64,000 nt of DNA from Chromatiaceae bacterium. Lineage in GTDB: Bacteria; Pseudomonadota; Gammaproteobacteria; Chromatiales; Chromatiaceae. Shown one piece after another: positions 17,146 through 27,502 of the stretch. Below the pieces are notes generated by a model. It was not told the DNA's origin and did no database searches. It saw nothing but the letters and a program-made list of their open reading frames with translations. Where the stretch lies: NCBI GenBank assembly GCA_024235395.1, contig JACKMK010000004.1:124001-188000 (forward strand), given 5' to 3'. Position numbers and translations under genes: made by a program. The number at the start of each line of letters is the position of its first letter. The first letter of the stretch is position 1.

Positions 17146-18118
17146 CGACGATGTCCTTCAATGCAGTGCTCAAGCGGTGGACGAAGGCCGCATCGGGTTG
17201 CGCGTCGATACGCACGACCCAACAGTTGCGGCATGGCAGACGGCGGCATTTTACGGCATCTTTCTCGGTCATCAGTACCGGAGCACCGTCTTCGAAACAC
17301 AGATCCTTGTCGCGGAACCGGTGGTGATCGGGAAACGGATGGGGATCTACGTCCAGTCCCATCCGGTCCAGCAGGTCGAAAAAGCGTTGCGGGTTGCCGA
17401 TGCCGGCAAGTGCGTGTACGCGTTGGCCCGAAAACTCCGCGAGGCGGGTCTGCGCGTCACCCTGCAGGGCATGCAACACCGGTTGATGCAGCTTCATCGA
17501 GAACTCGCCAGCACCACCCTGACCGTTGACCACGACCATGTCGACCCGGCGCAGACGCGATATGGGCTCGCGCAAAGGCCCGGCGGGCAGCGGCAGGCGG
17601 TTGCCGAAGCGGCGCTCGCCGTCGATCACGGCGATCTCCAGGTCGCGCCCCAGCGCATAGTGCTGAAGCCCATCGTCAGAGATCACGATATCGATGTCGG
17701 TATGCTCAAGCAGCGCCTGCACCGCCGCCGGTCGGTCCGGACCGACGCACATGGGACAGGTGGTCGCCGCCGCGAGCATCACCGCTTCGTCACCGACGGA
17801 CGCGGGATCACTGTCGGGCCGCACCTGTTGCGGCCAATGGCGTGCCCGACCGCCGTAGCCGCGCGACACGATCCCCGGTTGCCAACCCTGCCCGCGCAGG
17901 TAGCGCGCCAGCCAGATCACCAGGGGCGTCTTGCCGGTCCCTCCGACGGTGATGTTGCCAACCACCAGCACCGGTACCGGGAATCGGGCTACCCGTAACA
18001 CCCCTGCCCGGTACGCCGCGCGTCTCAACCCGGCGACGGCCGCGAACAACAGCGCCAGGGGAGACAACAGCAGTGCGACGGGATTGACGGTTTGCCAGTA
18101 GCGATCGAGGCGTGGCAC
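17138..18118 (-). CDS. lpxK: Tetraacyldisaccharide 4'-kinase LpxK
   Basis: About 326 residues from a GTG at 18118, 4 nt after the exbD stop. A longer frame to 18193 would overlap exbD. An N-terminal hydrophobic segment ([18 protein letters not shown]) is followed by the Walker A motif [12 protein letters not shown] and [11 protein letters not shown]. It phosphorylates the 4' position of the lipid A disaccharide at the inner membrane. Neighbours kdsB and the ExbBD-like pair fit the conserved envelope block. Confidence 0.93.
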   Translation of the reverse strand: MPRLDRYWQTVNPVALLLSPLALLFAAVAGLRRAAYRAGVLRVARFPVPVLVVGNITVGGTGKTPLVIWLARYLRGQGWQPGIVSRGYGGRARHWPQQVRPDSDPASVGDEAVMLAAATTCPMCVGPDRPAAVQALLEHTDIDIVISDDGLQHYALGRDLEIAVIDGERRFGNRLPLPAGPLREPISRLRRVDMVVVNGQGGAGEFSMKLHQPVLHALQGDAQTRLAEFSGQRVHALAGIGNPQRFFDLLDRMGLDVDPHPFPDHHRFRDKDLCFEDGAPVLMTEKDAVKCRRLPCRNCWVVRIDAQPDAAFVHRLSTALKDIVDG

Positions 18119-18122
18119 CAGG

Positions 18123-18551
18123 TCATTCCGCCTCGGGATCCGACTGGCGGGCGACGAAACTGAGGCGCGACATACCCAGCTGCCCGGCGACATCGAGCAC
18201 GGTCATCATCGCCTGCAGAGGCGCGCTCCGGTCCCCGGACACGACGATCGGCAGGTCGGTCCTGCCATCGGCGATCTTCTGCATCGCGCGCCGCAAGGTC
18301 GCGGCGTCGTGGGTCACCAGTTCGCGCTCGTTGACGTAGAACTGTCCTTTCGCATCGATCGTGATGTCGATCTTTTCGGCCTGCTGCTCGGTGGTATCGG
18401 TCACCGCGGCCTGGGGCAGATCGACCTTCAGCCGGGTCTGTTTGTCGAATGTCGTCGACACCATGAAGAAGATCAACATCAGGAACACGACGTCGATCAG
18501 CGGCGTGATATCGACGCGCGGCGGTTCCGGACGGCGGGGGCGCAGCTTCAT
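18123..18551 (-). CDS. exbD: ExbD/TolR-family biopolymer transport protein
   Basis: 142 residues with a single N-terminal membrane helix containing the conserved Asp in TPLIDVVFLMLIFFMV, then a periplasmic domain. With the adjacent ExbB-like protein it forms a proton-driven motor complex that energises an outer-membrane or envelope process. No TonB or TolA gene is adjacent. This location (exbBD upstream of lpxK) is typical of gammaproteobacteria, so the pair may serve envelope lipid functions instead of iron uptake. Confidence 0.9.
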   Translation of the reverse strand: MKLRPRRPEPPRVDITPLIDVVFLMLIFFMVSTTFDKQTRLKVDLPQAAVTDTTEQQAEKIDITIDAKGQFYVNERELVTHDAATLRRAMQKIADGRTDLPIVVSGDRSAPLQAMMTVLDVAGQLGMSRLSFVARQSDPEAE

Positions 18552-18555
18552 CGAC

Positions 18556-19167
18556 TCAGCGCTCGCGGTCGCCGTGCATCACTTCGACCATCTTCAGCGC
18601 CTGCTCCTCCATGCCCAGGACGATTCGGTCGACACGCCCGCTCAGGTAACGGTGGAAGATCACCGCCGGGATCGCCACGGACAACCCCGCCGCGGTGGTG
18701 ATCAGGGCCTCGGAGATACCGCCGGCGAGCACCGCAGGATTGCCGACGCCCGCATCGGTGATCGCACTGAACACCTTGATCATCCCCAGCACGGTGCCGA
18801 ACAGACCGAGCAGCGGTGAGATCGTCGCAATGGTACCGAGCGTGTTGAGATACCGCTCGAGCTCGTGCACCACCTGGCGGCCCTCCTCCTCGATCGCTTC
18901 CTTCATCACATCGCGAGGATGGGTCCGATTGACCAGACCGGCCGCAAGGACACGGCCGAGGGACGAGTTCTTGCGCACTGTCGCGATGTGCGCAGCGGTG
19001 AGCTGATTGTTCTGGTGCAACTGCCAGATCTGCGCGACCAGGTTCGTCGGCAACACCTTGCGCCGGCGATATGCCCACAGCCGTTCGACCACAATCGCCA
19101 TCGCTATAACAGAGCAGGCGATGATCGGCCACATGACCCATCCGCCGGCCTTAACGAGCTCGAGCAC
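18556..19167 (-). CDS. exbB: ExbB/TolQ/MotA-family proton channel protein
   Basis: 203 residues with three membrane segments: near residues 8-30 (GGWVMWPIIACSVIAMAIVV) and a C-terminal pair including LGTIATISPLLGLFGTVLGM and a later Ala/Ile-rich helix. The start is a GTG at 19167. It ends 4 nt before exbD. The pair is a stator-like proton channel. It lies 116 bp downstream of comEC on the same strand. Confidence 0.9.
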   Translation of the reverse strand: MLELVKAGGWVMWPIIACSVIAMAIVVERLWAYRRRKVLPTNLVAQIWQLHQNNQLTAAHIATVRKNSSLGRVLAAGLVNRTHPRDVMKEAIEEEGRQVVHELERYLNTLGTIATISPLLGLFGTVLGMIKVFSAITDAGVGNPAVLAGGISEALITTAAGLSVAIPAVIFHRYLSGRVDRIVLGMEEQALKMVEVMHGDRER

Positions 19168-19282
19168 GTCGGGTTTACCTCCACAGGGACAGACAACGGG
19201 CCCGTGAGGCCCTCTTAAAGCTCATCGACAGGTGCCTACGGCGGAGACCCGGCGCCGCCCGGCGGTGACGCTGACGACGGTT

Positions 19283-21730
19283 TCAGCGCTCGTCGCAACC
19301 GCGGATCGGATCGGGATCGTCTGGCGGGCACCGCGATCGATCGCCGGATGATACTGCAAGCGGCGCCTCGGCTGAACCGTCGACATGCCACCAGAACCTC
19401 CGCCCGTTCACGCGTTCGAACGAGGGTGCCGACAATCCCTCGATTGCCGAGAAACGAAAGCCGATGGCGCCGGACGTCGCGGTGTTCAATCCACGTGCGC
19501 CTGCTGTGTGCCAGCGACGCACCACTTCCGGTGCAGGAAAACCGTAGCGATTCGCCCAACCCGCGGTATAGACCACGTACCCGGGTTGGGTGGCGGCGAC
19601 GAACGGCAGGCTCGACGAACTGCGGCTGCCATGGTGCGGTGCGACGACCACATCGCTGTCCAGCGGCCGCCCATCGACTACGAGTCGCCGCTCCACGGGT
19701 TCCTCAATATCACCGGTCAGCAGCAATGATCCGCCCGGGTTCACAACCCGCAGTACGCAGGACGCGTCATTGCCGCGGCGGTGCCGGGCATCTGGCGGGT
19801 GTACGAATTCGAACGATACACCGTCCCAGCGCCAACGCTCACCGGCCCGGCACAGGGCCGCACCCACATCGATACGCTGTGGTTCGCCCGATTCCACCCG
19901 ACCGACCTCCAGGGATCGCAACACGTGTCGCAACCCGCCCGCATGGTCCTTGTCTCCGTGACTCACCACCAGGCGGTCCAGGCGTGCGATGCCACGCGTG
20001 CCGAGGAAGGGCACCACGACGGCCTCGGCGGTCGAAAAGCCGCTCGGAAACTCCGGGCCCGTATCGAACAGCAGCGCATGACCACGTGTCTCCACCAGGA
20101 CGCTGAGCCCCTGCCCGACGTCCAGCACGTGCACAATGAAGTCACCGTCCGGCACACGCGGCGCGAGCGGCAGCCAGGGTGCGGCCAGCAACGGCAGCAT
20201 CGCCCAGCGCATCGGTACGCCGTGCGGTGCCAGCAGCATCCCGGCGGCGATGGCGTAGGCCAGCAGCCCCGGCCATGCCGTGTGCGCGCGCAACGGCAGT
20301 GCCGCGGCACCATCGGCGGCAAGGTACAGGCCCTGTTCGGTCAGGTCGAGCAGGCCGCCGACCGCTTGCAGCATCCCGCTGCCGAGATCGGGGACAAGGC
20401 CCAGCAGTACGCTGCCCAACAGGCCGAAAGGTACGATCAGAAGACCGAACAGCGGCACCGCGACGAGGTTGACGAACGGCCCCAGCGCGGCTCCGGGCAT
20501 GCCGAACGCCGCAAGCACCGGCCACAGGGCCAGGCTCAAGGCAAACTGCACGCGAACGGCGATCCGCCAGGTGGGCAACGCCGAGGTGTGCCGTGCGACC
20601 GCGAGTATCACCAGCACCGCGCCGAACGACAGCCAGAATCCGGCCGATACCACCGAAGGGGGATGCCAGATCAACACCACGACTGCGGCGGCCGCGAGTA
20701 TCCGCGGCGTGTCGCAGTGGCGGCGCAGCAGGAGCCCACCGGTCACCGCCAGCAGCATGATCAGCGCGCGCTGGGTAGGCAGCGCCATCCCGGCCATCAG
20801 GGCATAACCGAGCGCCAGGCAGATGCCGACACAGGCACCGGCGATGCGTGCCGGAAACCTGCTGCACAAAGTGGGAATGCGTCGCCACAACCATCCGACG
20901 CCGACGAAACCGATACCGGCCAGAAGGCCGATGTGCAAGCCGGAAACGGCCATCAGGTGACTGGTCCCGGTGGCGGCGAACAATCCTTTGGTGTCGCGAT
21001 CCAGGCGCGAGCGATCGCCGAGCACCAGCGCGCGCAGCACGCCGCCGGCGAAATCGGACAGCGGCAGCGCTTCCATGCGGGACGCCAGGGCGCTGCGCAG
21101 CCGCGTTACGACGCAACAGCCGGCGTCAGGCAGGCGTGCCGCGGTGAGCGTCGGATCGACATAACCGGTGTAACGGATTCCCTGCCAGTACAGCCATCCC
21201 TCGTAGTCCCAGGCCCCCGGCGTCGCGTAGCCGTGCGCGGCGCGCAGGCGAACCGGCAGACGCCACACGTCGCCGGTGGCGATGTCCGCCGGGTCGTGCC
21301 AGCTCAGCCGCAGACGCCATGTCCCCTCCGCTAGGGCACCCTGGTCTTCTATGGTGCGTGCCACCAGCACGAAACTGGCACGGCGCGCCGATCGCTCAAC
21401 CAGCGAGACCACCTGCCCCTCGACCCATAGCCGCATCTGCGGCCGTTCGACGGGCAGTTCCGGAGGGACGGAGAGCAGCGCGTACGATTGCGACCAGAGG
21501 AAACCGAGAACGAACGCACCCGGAAAGATCCGCAGACGCGGGACCCGGAACAGCATGGCGGCGCACGCGACCAGGACGGCCAACCAGGGCCATCCGGGCA
21601 GATCGGGCATCAGATGCAAAGCCAGCACACCGCCGGCGAACGACATGGCGAAACGCAGCACATCCCCTCCGTGGAACGCGATCGGGCCTCCTGCCCGTAC
21701 GCCGGACCCCTGATCCGGCGGCGACTTCAT
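19283..21730 (-). CDS. comEC: DNA internalisation protein ComEC/Rec2
   Basis: About 815 residues with many membrane segments in the N-terminal and central Competence domain (GTSHLMAVSGLHIGLLAG is a hallmark). The C-terminal metallo-beta-lactamase-like domain carries LVVSHGDKDHAGGLRH. It forms the inner-membrane channel for single-stranded DNA in natural transformation. The open frame continues upstream to 21802. I placed the start at the ATG at 21730 (MKSPPDQGSG), but a start nearer the first hydrophobic segment is possible. DNA uptake ability in this organism is plausible but other com genes are not in view. Confidence 0.9.
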   Translation of the reverse strand: MKSPPDQGSGVRAGGPIAFHGGDVLRFAMSFAGGVLALHLMPDLPGWPWLAVLVACAAMLFRVPRLRIFPGAFVLGFLWSQSYALLSVPPELPVERPQMRLWVEGQVVSLVERSARRASFVLVARTIEDQGALAEGTWRLRLSWHDPADIATGDVWRLPVRLRAAHGYATPGAWDYEGWLYWQGIRYTGYVDPTLTAARLPDAGCCVVTRLRSALASRMEALPLSDFAGGVLRALVLGDRSRLDRDTKGLFAATGTSHLMAVSGLHIGLLAGIGFVGVGWLWRRIPTLCSRFPARIAGACVGICLALGYALMAGMALPTQRALIMLLAVTGGLLLRRHCDTPRILAAAAVVVLIWHPPSVVSAGFWLSFGAVLVILAVARHTSALPTWRIAVRVQFALSLALWPVLAAFGMPGAALGPFVNLVAVPLFGLLIVPFGLLGSVLLGLVPDLGSGMLQAVGGLLDLTEQGLYLAADGAAALPLRAHTAWPGLLAYAIAAGMLLAPHGVPMRWAMLPLLAAPWLPLAPRVPDGDFIVHVLDVGQGLSVLVETRGHALLFDTGPEFPSGFSTAEAVVVPFLGTRGIARLDRLVVSHGDKDHAGGLRHVLRSLEVGRVESGEPQRIDVGAALCRAGERWRWDGVSFEFVHPPDARHRRGNDASCVLRVVNPGGSLLLTGDIEEPVERRLVVDGRPLDSDVVVAPHHGSRSSSSLPFVAATQPGYVVYTAGWANRYGFPAPEVVRRWHTAGARGLNTATSGAIGFRFSAIEGLSAPSFERVNGRRFWWHVDGSAEAPLAVSSGDRSRCPPDDPDPIRGCDER

Positions 21731-21844
21731 TCTGTCACAGGCGGTGGCTGTAATGCGTGCGGTTTCAGAACCGAAGGTCGCGGACGCTGTAGTAAACAGC
21801 ACGAAATCCGTGCTTCAATGGTCGGCCCCAACTGCACGAACCCT

Positions 21845-22375
21845 ATGCCCAGGCACCTCATAAAGCGCTACACGCCCGATCCTGCGGCACTCAAGAAGCA
21901 CAAGTACCTGCGGCATCTCGGCGCACTACTGCACGACGAAAACCTCTGGCACCTGAACCGCCGCTCGGTCGCCGGCGGCGTCGCCTGCGGGCTTTTCTGG
22001 GCGATGATCCCGATACCGGCGCAGATGGTGGCCGCGGCGTTCTCGGCGGTGGTATTCCGAATCAACCTGCCGATCTCGGTCGCCCTGGTTTGGCTGACCA
22101 ATCCGATCACGATGCCGCCGGTGTTTTATTTCTCGTATCTGGTCGGCACCTGGCTGACCGGAACGCCGGCTCATGTCGGCGAATTCCAGCTCTCGCTGGA
22201 GTGGATAGCCGCGGAGATCGACGCGATCTGGAAACCCCTGTATCTCGGGAGCGTCGTGGTCGGCACCCTGCTCGCGGTGATCGGATACGCGGCCGTACGC
22301 CTGTATTGGCGCTGGCACGTCTTGAAACGTTTTCGCGCCCGAGGCGGACGACGTAAAGAGGCACCGCAGCGTTAA
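21845..22375 (+). CDS. DUF2062 family membrane protein
   Basis: 176 residues starting MPRHLIKRYTPDPAALKKHK. It has two to three membrane helices with the DUF2062 signature GLFWAMIPIPAQMVAAA and LTNPITMPPVFYFSYLVG. Function unknown; it is a common neighbour of comEC and lolCD in gammaproteobacteria. It is divergent from comEC across about 115 bp. A longer frame from 21488 overlaps comEC and is not supported. Confidence 0.9.
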   Translation: MPRHLIKRYTPDPAALKKHKYLRHLGALLHDENLWHLNRRSVAGGVACGLFWAMIPIPAQMVAAAFSAVVFRINLPISVALVWLTNPITMPPVFYFSYLVGTWLTGTPAHVGEFQLSLEWIAAEIDAIWKPLYLGSVVVGTLLAVIGYAAVRLYWRWHVLKRFRARGGRRKEAPQR

Positions 22376-22390
22376 GACGGGTCCGCGCGG

Positions 22391-23074
22391 TTACGCCGCA
22401 TACAGCCGACCGTCACGCAGGGTAAGCACACGGTCCATGCGCGCCGCCAGTTCCATGTCGTGCGTGACGATCACGAAGCTGGTTCCCTGTTCGCGGTTCA
22501 GGTCGAGCAACAAATCATAGAGCGCATCCGCGGTCTGGCGATCGAGATTGCCGGTCGGTTCATCTGCCAGCACGCAGGCCGGGTTCGAGACCAGGGCACG
22601 TGCCACCGCAGTACGCTGCCGCTCACCACCGGAGAGTTCCGCGGGCTTGTGACGCGTACGCGCCCCCAGCCCCACTCTCTCCAACAAAGCGAGCGCCCGC
22701 GCCGCGGCCTCGGCGGCGCCTACCCCGCGAATCAGCAACGGCATCGCAACATTCTCGAGCGCGCTGAATTCCGGCAGAAGGTGATGGAACTGGTATACGA
22801 AGCCGATCGCGTGATTGCGCGCGATGCCGCGCCGCTTCTCGTCCAGCGTGCTGAACGGATGCCCAAGCAGATTCACTGTGCCGGCGCTCGGCTGATCGAG
22901 GCCACCGAGACAATGCATCAGCGTACTCTTGCCCGAACCGGACGATCCGACGATGGCTACCTGCTCACCGCGCCGCAATGCGAAGTCCAGGTCGTGCAAT
23001 ACCTCGATGCGTGCCGGTCCGCTGTCGAATGCCTTGGCCAGACCCTGGCATGCCAGGACGGTCTGCTCATTCAT
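22391..23074 (-). CDS. lolD: Lipoprotein-releasing ABC transporter ATP-binding protein LolD
   Basis: 227 residues with Walker [10 protein letters not shown], signature [15 protein letters not shown] and Walker [12 protein letters not shown], plus a LolD-like Q-loop region ([13 protein letters not shown]). It powers extraction of outer-membrane lipoproteins from the inner membrane. It overlaps the upstream lolC/E gene by 8 nt. It ends 16 nt from the convergent DUF2062 gene. Confidence 0.95.
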   Translation of the reverse strand: MNEQTVLACQGLAKAFDSGPARIEVLHDLDFALRRGEQVAIVGSSGSGKSTLMHCLGGLDQPSAGTVNLLGHPFSTLDEKRRGIARNHAIGFVYQFHHLLPEFSALENVAMPLLIRGVGAAEAAARALALLERVGLGARTRHKPAELSGGERQRTAVARALVSNPACVLADEPTGNLDRQTADALYDLLLDLNREQGTSFVIVTHDMELAARMDRVLTLRDGRLYAA

Positions 23075-24314
23075 AGCGCAGCGCCTCCGCCGGTTGCGTC
23101 CGGTACGCGCGCATCGCCGGAGGCAGGGTCATCAGCAGGCTGAGCAGGAAAGACCCGGCACCGACCAGCAGCACGTCGAGCCATTGCACATCGGACGGCA
23201 ACTTGGCGATGTAGTAGACGCTTGGATCGATGAACTGGACGCCGAAGGTTCGCTCGACCGCGGCAACAGCGCCTTCGATGTTCAGCGCCAGCGCCAGGCC
23301 GGCCACCACGCCGATCAGGGTGCCGATTGCACCGAGCGTCGCCCCCTGCACGATGAAGATCCGCATCACCTGCCCGGGGCTGGCGCCGAAGGTCTTGAGG
23401 ATGGCGATGTCGCTCTGCTTGTCGACCACCATCATCACCAGGGTCGAGACGATGTTGAAGGCGGCGATCACGACGATGAAAAACAGCAGCAAACCCATCA
23501 TGCGCTTTTCCATCTTCAGCGCCGCGAAGAAATTCCGGTGGTAGTCAGTCCAGTTGAGTACGCGATAGCGACCCTGCAGCGACTCGGCGAGTTCCAGCGC
23601 GACCTCACGCGCCTGCCAGACGTCGTCGATCCGCAGACGGACGCCAGTCACCGCGTTGTCGAGTTGCTGCAGTACCGCGGCGTCTTTGATATGCACGATC
23701 GCCACGCCGCGGTCGTACTCGCCCATGCCGACCTCGAACAGCCCGGAGACCGTAAACCGCTTCAGTCGCGGCATGCTGCCGGCGACTGTCACGCTGATCT
23801 GCGGCACGATCACCGTGACCTTGTCGCCGATATTCACGCCGAGCACACCCGCCAGTTCACGCCCCAGGATGATGCGGAACTCGCCGGGCTGCAGATCCGA
23901 CAGGGAACCGCTGACCATGTGCGCGCCGACGTCGACGACCTCGGATTCGAGGGCGGGATCGACGCCGCGAATCAGCGCACCCGTGACTTCGCGCCGATGG
24001 CTCAGCATCGCCTGCCCCTCGATATAAGGCGCGGCACCGAGCACACGCGGATTCCGGCGCGCCTGCGCCATCGCCTCCCGCCAGTCCGTCATGCGGCCGT
24101 CCAGGGCCTGCACATCGCCGTGAGAGGCCATGCCGAGAATGCGTTCGCGGACCTCTTTGTGAAAGCCGTTCATCACCGACAGCACAGTGATCAACACCAC
24201 GACGCCAAGCGCGATACCCAACGTCGAGATCAGTGAAATGAACGAGATGAAGTGGTTCCGCCGCCGCGAACGTGTGTAGCGCAGGCCGACGAAGAGCGAC
24301 AGAGGGTGATACAT
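23067..24314 (-). CDS. Lipoprotein-releasing ABC transporter permease LolC/LolE (single, LolF-like)
   Basis: 415 residues with the typical four-helix MacB/FtsX-like topology: one helix near residues 20-45, a large periplasmic domain, and three C-terminal helices. The N-terminus [20 protein letters not shown] is characteristic. Only one permease is encoded next to lolD, where E. coli has separate lolC and lolE. A single homodimeric permease (LolF type) is known in some gammaproteobacteria, so this is the probable arrangement. A second paralogue elsewhere cannot be excluded. Confidence 0.9.
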   Translation of the reverse strand: MYHPLSLFVGLRYTRSRRRNHFISFISLISTLGIALGVVVLITVLSVMNGFHKEVRERILGMASHGDVQALDGRMTDWREAMAQARRNPRVLGAAPYIEGQAMLSHRREVTGALIRGVDPALESEVVDVGAHMVSGSLSDLQPGEFRIILGRELAGVLGVNIGDKVTVIVPQISVTVAGSMPRLKRFTVSGLFEVGMGEYDRGVAIVHIKDAAVLQQLDNAVTGVRLRIDDVWQAREVALELAESLQGRYRVLNWTDYHRNFFAALKMEKRMMGLLLFFIVVIAAFNIVSTLVMMVVDKQSDIAILKTFGASPGQVMRIFIVQGATLGAIGTLIGVVAGLALALNIEGAVAAVERTFGVQFIDPSVYYIAKLPSDVQWLDVLLVGAGSFLLSLLMTLPPAMRAYRTQPAEALRYE

Positions 24315-24461
24315 CCACGCATTAAATCACAAAGCACCTGCGACCGAGCCACGCCGCGATTTGTCGGTGCGCATTTCCTGGTTAAACTGCGAACTGGCCG
24401 GGCCGGCTGTCTGCGCAGGGCGCAGCCGATGCCGGCGCAGAACAACTGACGGGAGCTGACG

Positions 24462-24746
24462 ATGAGGGGACTTGGAGCGGCATTCGCCGTGTTGCTGGGC
24501 GCCGTATCCGCGACGCACGCCGACACGCTGCTGATCGAGGCGGTGGACAAGGCGCCGCCGAACACTGCGGCGGGACTACCGCGGCCACACACCGGCCAGA
24601 ACATGGCCGACGTCAAGGCCCAGTTTGGCGAGCCGGCCAGTACCCAACCGGCGGTCGGTGAACCACCGATCACGCGCTGGGCCTATCCCGGTTTTACCGT
24701 CTATTTCGAGCGCGACCGGGTGATCGAGTCAGTCGTCCACCGCTAG
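24462..24746 (+). CDS. Small exported protein with SmpA/BamE-like fold region
   Basis: 94 residues. The N-terminus MRGLGAAFAVLLGAVSATHA is a signal peptide, probably cleaved after HA. The rest contains MADVKAQFGEPA and ITRWAYPGFTVYFERDRV, which resembles the helix-strand pattern of SmpA/OmlA (BamE-like) domains. There is no lipobox Cys, so it is probably a soluble periplasmic protein. It has a good GGGAG site. Its stop TAG overlaps a potential GTG start of aguA. Function unknown. Confidence 0.75.
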   Translation: MRGLGAAFAVLLGAVSATHADTLLIEAVDKAPPNTAAGLPRPHTGQNMADVKAQFGEPASTQPAVGEPPITRWAYPGFTVYFERDRVIESVVHR

Positions 24747-24754
24747 TGGCCGCT

Positions 24755-25813
24755 ATGCAGCGAGCGCGTCTGCCTGCCGAATGGGAACCGCAGGCCGGAG
24801 TGATGCTGACCTGGCCGCATGCCGACAGCGACTGGCGCGACGAACTGGCGCAGGTCGAACCGGTGTTCGCGTCGATCGGTGCGGCGATTAGCCGCCACGA
24901 AGCACTGCTCTCGGTCTGTCAGACACCCGAGCATGCGCGGCGGGTCGGGAAATTGCTGCGCGCCGCCGGCGCCTATCCCGACAGGATGATGTTCGCATGT
25001 GCGCCGGCCAACGATACCTGGGCACGCGACCACGGTCCGCTGACTGTCGTCGATGGCAACCGCGCGGTATTGCATGACTTCGTCTTCAATGGCTGGGGCG
25101 GGAAGTTCGATGGCCGGCTCGATTCCGAGATCAACCAAGCATTGCACCGCCGGTCCACGTTCGGCAACGCGGAGCTGCGCCGCCACGACCTCGTCCTGGA
25201 AGGCGGTGCGATCGAGACCGATGGCGCGGGCACCCTGCTGGCGACCCGATCGGCCGTGATCAGTGCAACCCGAAATCCGCAGCTCGATCAGATGGCCATC
25301 GAACGCCTGCTCGGCGAAACCCTGGGCTTCGACCGTTTCCTGTGGCTGGATCACGGCGACATCGCTGGCGATGATACCGATGGACACATCGACACCCTGG
25401 CGCGGTTTGCCGACGCAGACACGATTCTGTACGCGAGCGCGCCACCGGGCGACGCCGACCACGCCGGCTTGGCGGCGATGACCGATGAGCTGCGCGCGCT
25501 GCGCACGCGCGCCGGGCAGCCTTATCGTCTGCTCGAATTGCCCTTCCCCGGCGTCCATCGTGATGAGGATGGCCGTCGGCTGCCGGCCACCTACGCGAAT
25601 TTCTTGATCGTCAATGGTGCGGTCCTGCTGCCGACCTACGCCGTGGCCGAGGATACCCGGGCGGTCGCCATCGTGCGTGCCGCATTTCCGGGACGCGAAG
25701 TGATCGCCATCGATTGCCGCGCGATCATCCGCCAGAATGGCAGCCTGCATTGCCTGACGATGCAGTTCCCGTCACAAGTCGAACTGCGCGACAGCCTGGA
25801 GTCCGCCGCATGA
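24755..25813 (+). CDS. aguA: Agmatine deiminase AguA
   Basis: About 352 residues starting MQRARLPAEWEPQAGVMLTW. A GTG at 24746 in frame is an alternative start. Conserved features of peptidyl-arginine-deiminase-type enzymes are visible: NDTWARDHGPLTVVD, the His/Asp region DHGDIAGDDTDGHIDTLARF and the C-terminal nucleophile Cys in NGSLHCLTMQFPSQ. It converts agmatine to N-carbamoylputrescine. The next gene, aguB, overlaps it by 4 nt (ATGA), so the two make putrescine from agmatine in one operon. Confidence 0.95.
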   Translation: MQRARLPAEWEPQAGVMLTWPHADSDWRDELAQVEPVFASIGAAISRHEALLSVCQTPEHARRVGKLLRAAGAYPDRMMFACAPANDTWARDHGPLTVVDGNRAVLHDFVFNGWGGKFDGRLDSEINQALHRRSTFGNAELRRHDLVLEGGAIETDGAGTLLATRSAVISATRNPQLDQMAIERLLGETLGFDRFLWLDHGDIAGDDTDGHIDTLARFADADTILYASAPPGDADHAGLAAMTDELRALRTRAGQPYRLLELPFPGVHRDEDGRRLPATYANFLIVNGAVLLPTYAVAEDTRAVAIVRAAFPGREVIAIDCRAIIRQNGSLHCLTMQFPSQVELRDSLESAA

Positions 25814-26697
25814 CACAGCGCCGCATCACCGCCGCCCTGATTCAACACGCCGACCAGGGAGACGCCGCCGCGAATCTGGAACTGATTGCCGAGGAGATTG
25901 CGGCCGCATCGCAGCAAGGTGCGCAGCTCGTGTTGTTGCAGGAACTGCACAACGGGGCCTATTTCTGCCAGAGCGAGGACACCGCGCAATTCGACCTGGC
26001 GGAGCAGGTACCCGGTCCCAGCACCGAGCGGCTTGCCGGAATCGCCCGGCGCCATGCGGTGGTGATCGTGGGCTCACTGTTCGAGCGCCGCGCACCCGGC
26101 CTGTATCACAACACTGCGGTTGTGATCGAGCGCGACGGCCGACTGCTGGGCCGGTACCGCAAGATGCACATCCCCGATGATCCGGGCTTTTACGAAAAAT
26201 TCTACTTCACGCCGGGCGACCTCGGATTCACCCCGATCGACTGCTCACTCGGCCGGCTGGGGGTCCTGGTGTGTTGGGACCAGTGGTACCCGGAGGCCGC
26301 CCGCCTGATGGCCCTGGCCGGCGCGGAACTCTTGCTGTACCCGACCGCGATCGGCTGGGACATGCGCGATTCGGAAGCCGAACGCGAACGCCAGCGCGAC
26401 GCCTGGCTGACCATCCAGCGCGCGCACGCGGTCGCCAACGGGATTCCCGTGCTGAGCTGCAACAGGGTTGGCCACGAAGCGGCGCCGGGTCGGGACGACC
26501 CGGGCATCCGCTTCTGGGGCGGTTCGTTCGCCTGCGGGCCGCAGGGCGAATGGTTGGCGCGCGCCGACGACCAGCCGCATACGCTGCTCGCCGACATCGA
26601 CCTGGCACGCAGCGAAGACGTGCGCCGCATCTGGCCGTTCCTGCGCGATCGGCGGATCGACGCCTATGCGGACCTGCTGCGCCGATACATCGACTGA
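25810..26697 (+). CDS. aguB: N-carbamoylputrescine amidase AguB
   Basis: 295 residues of the nitrilase superfamily. The catalytic triad is visible as Glu in VLLQELHNG, Lys in YRKMHIPDDP and Cys in VLVCWDQWYPE. The wording FYEKFYFTPGD matches N-carbamoylputrescine amidases. It hydrolyses N-carbamoylputrescine to putrescine, CO2 and ammonia. The ATG at 25810 overlaps the aguA TGA. Confidence 0.95.
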   Translation: MTQRRITAALIQHADQGDAAANLELIAEEIAAASQQGAQLVLLQELHNGAYFCQSEDTAQFDLAEQVPGPSTERLAGIARRHAVVIVGSLFERRAPGLYHNTAVVIERDGRLLGRYRKMHIPDDPGFYEKFYFTPGDLGFTPIDCSLGRLGVLVCWDQWYPEAARLMALAGAELLLYPTAIGWDMRDSEAERERQRDAWLTIQRAHAVANGIPVLSCNRVGHEAAPGRDDPGIRFWGGSFACGPQGEWLARADDQPHTLLADIDLARSEDVRRIWPFLRDRRIDAYADLLRRYID

Positions 26698-26724
26698 GAC
26701 CTGTTCACACCGCAACCGGGGGCG

Positions 26725-27225
26725 TTAATAGCGCCCGTGCTGTTTGCTGATGTAGTTCGACATCTCGACGTATTGCGCGTTCATCCGACCGAGTATCCGG
26801 TGGGCCGTACGCACGACCGCGCGCATGATCTGGTAAACCAGCTGTGGATCACGGTCCATCAGGCCCTCCAGGTCCCTTCTGTCCAGGGCGATCAGTTCGC
26901 AACGTGACAGCGCCCGGATGGCGGCACTGTGTGCGACGCCGTCGACGAAACCCAAAATCCCGGCCATGTCGCCGTGGTGCAACAGTTGCAGCGTGACCGC
27001 ATCGCCGCCGCCTGTCGGCTTGAGCACCTCCAGGCGCCCCTTTGCGACCACGTACAGGGTTTCATCGGCGTGCCCCTCTTCGAGCAGCATCGCGCCCTCG
27101 TCGAGGCAGATCGCACCGGCCGCATCGGCCAACAGGGCACACTGTGCGTCGCTGAGGTCGGCACCGAGCGGTGACTCGCGAATCGTCCGGGCACTGACCA
27201 CCGTGGTATCAATGACTTGGCTCAT
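26725..27225 (-). CDS. Cyclic-nucleotide-binding-domain protein
   Basis: 166 residues made almost entirely of one cNMP-binding (CAP-like) beta-roll (about residues 20-135), with LEEGHADETLYVVAKGRLEV and the phosphate-binding-like loop GDMAGILGFVDGVAHSAAIRAL. The Arg/Glu pair of true cAMP sites is not clearly present, so the ligand is uncertain. No DNA-binding HTH follows; the C-terminus is a short helix. It may be a stand-alone regulatory module. It converges on aguB. Confidence 0.8.
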   Translation of the reverse strand: MSQVIDTTVVSARTIRESPLGADLSDAQCALLADAAGAICLDEGAMLLEEGHADETLYVVAKGRLEVLKPTGGGDAVTLQLLHHGDMAGILGFVDGVAHSAAIRALSRCELIALDRRDLEGLMDRDPQLVYQIMRAVVRTAHRILGRMNAQYVEMSNYISKQHGRY

Positions 27226-27502
27226 GATGGCGTTCCTTCTCGTTCGTTGTCCGATTCTGCCGGCGGCGCCCCACCGCGCTCTGTGAGCCCGGCACGCACG
27301 CCGGGGAACAAGCCCTCGTCCCTATTAAAATTATAGTGAAGCCCGCGACCTTCCCCCGTCTCGGCTCGATCACACGCGGCGCGCGCGGTAATTGCTGATG
27401 GTTTCGCTAAGGAATTGAGATGGTCGTCTCAGCCGGCTGGGTATCCGCGGTTGTCCAGTCAAGATCGAGCCGGCCGCCGATCGACCAAACCCCGACCCGC
27501 CG

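Noticed and set aside
20142..21116. Antisense or shifted frames within comEC
   Set aside because: Arg-rich low-complexity shadows of the membrane-protein gene.
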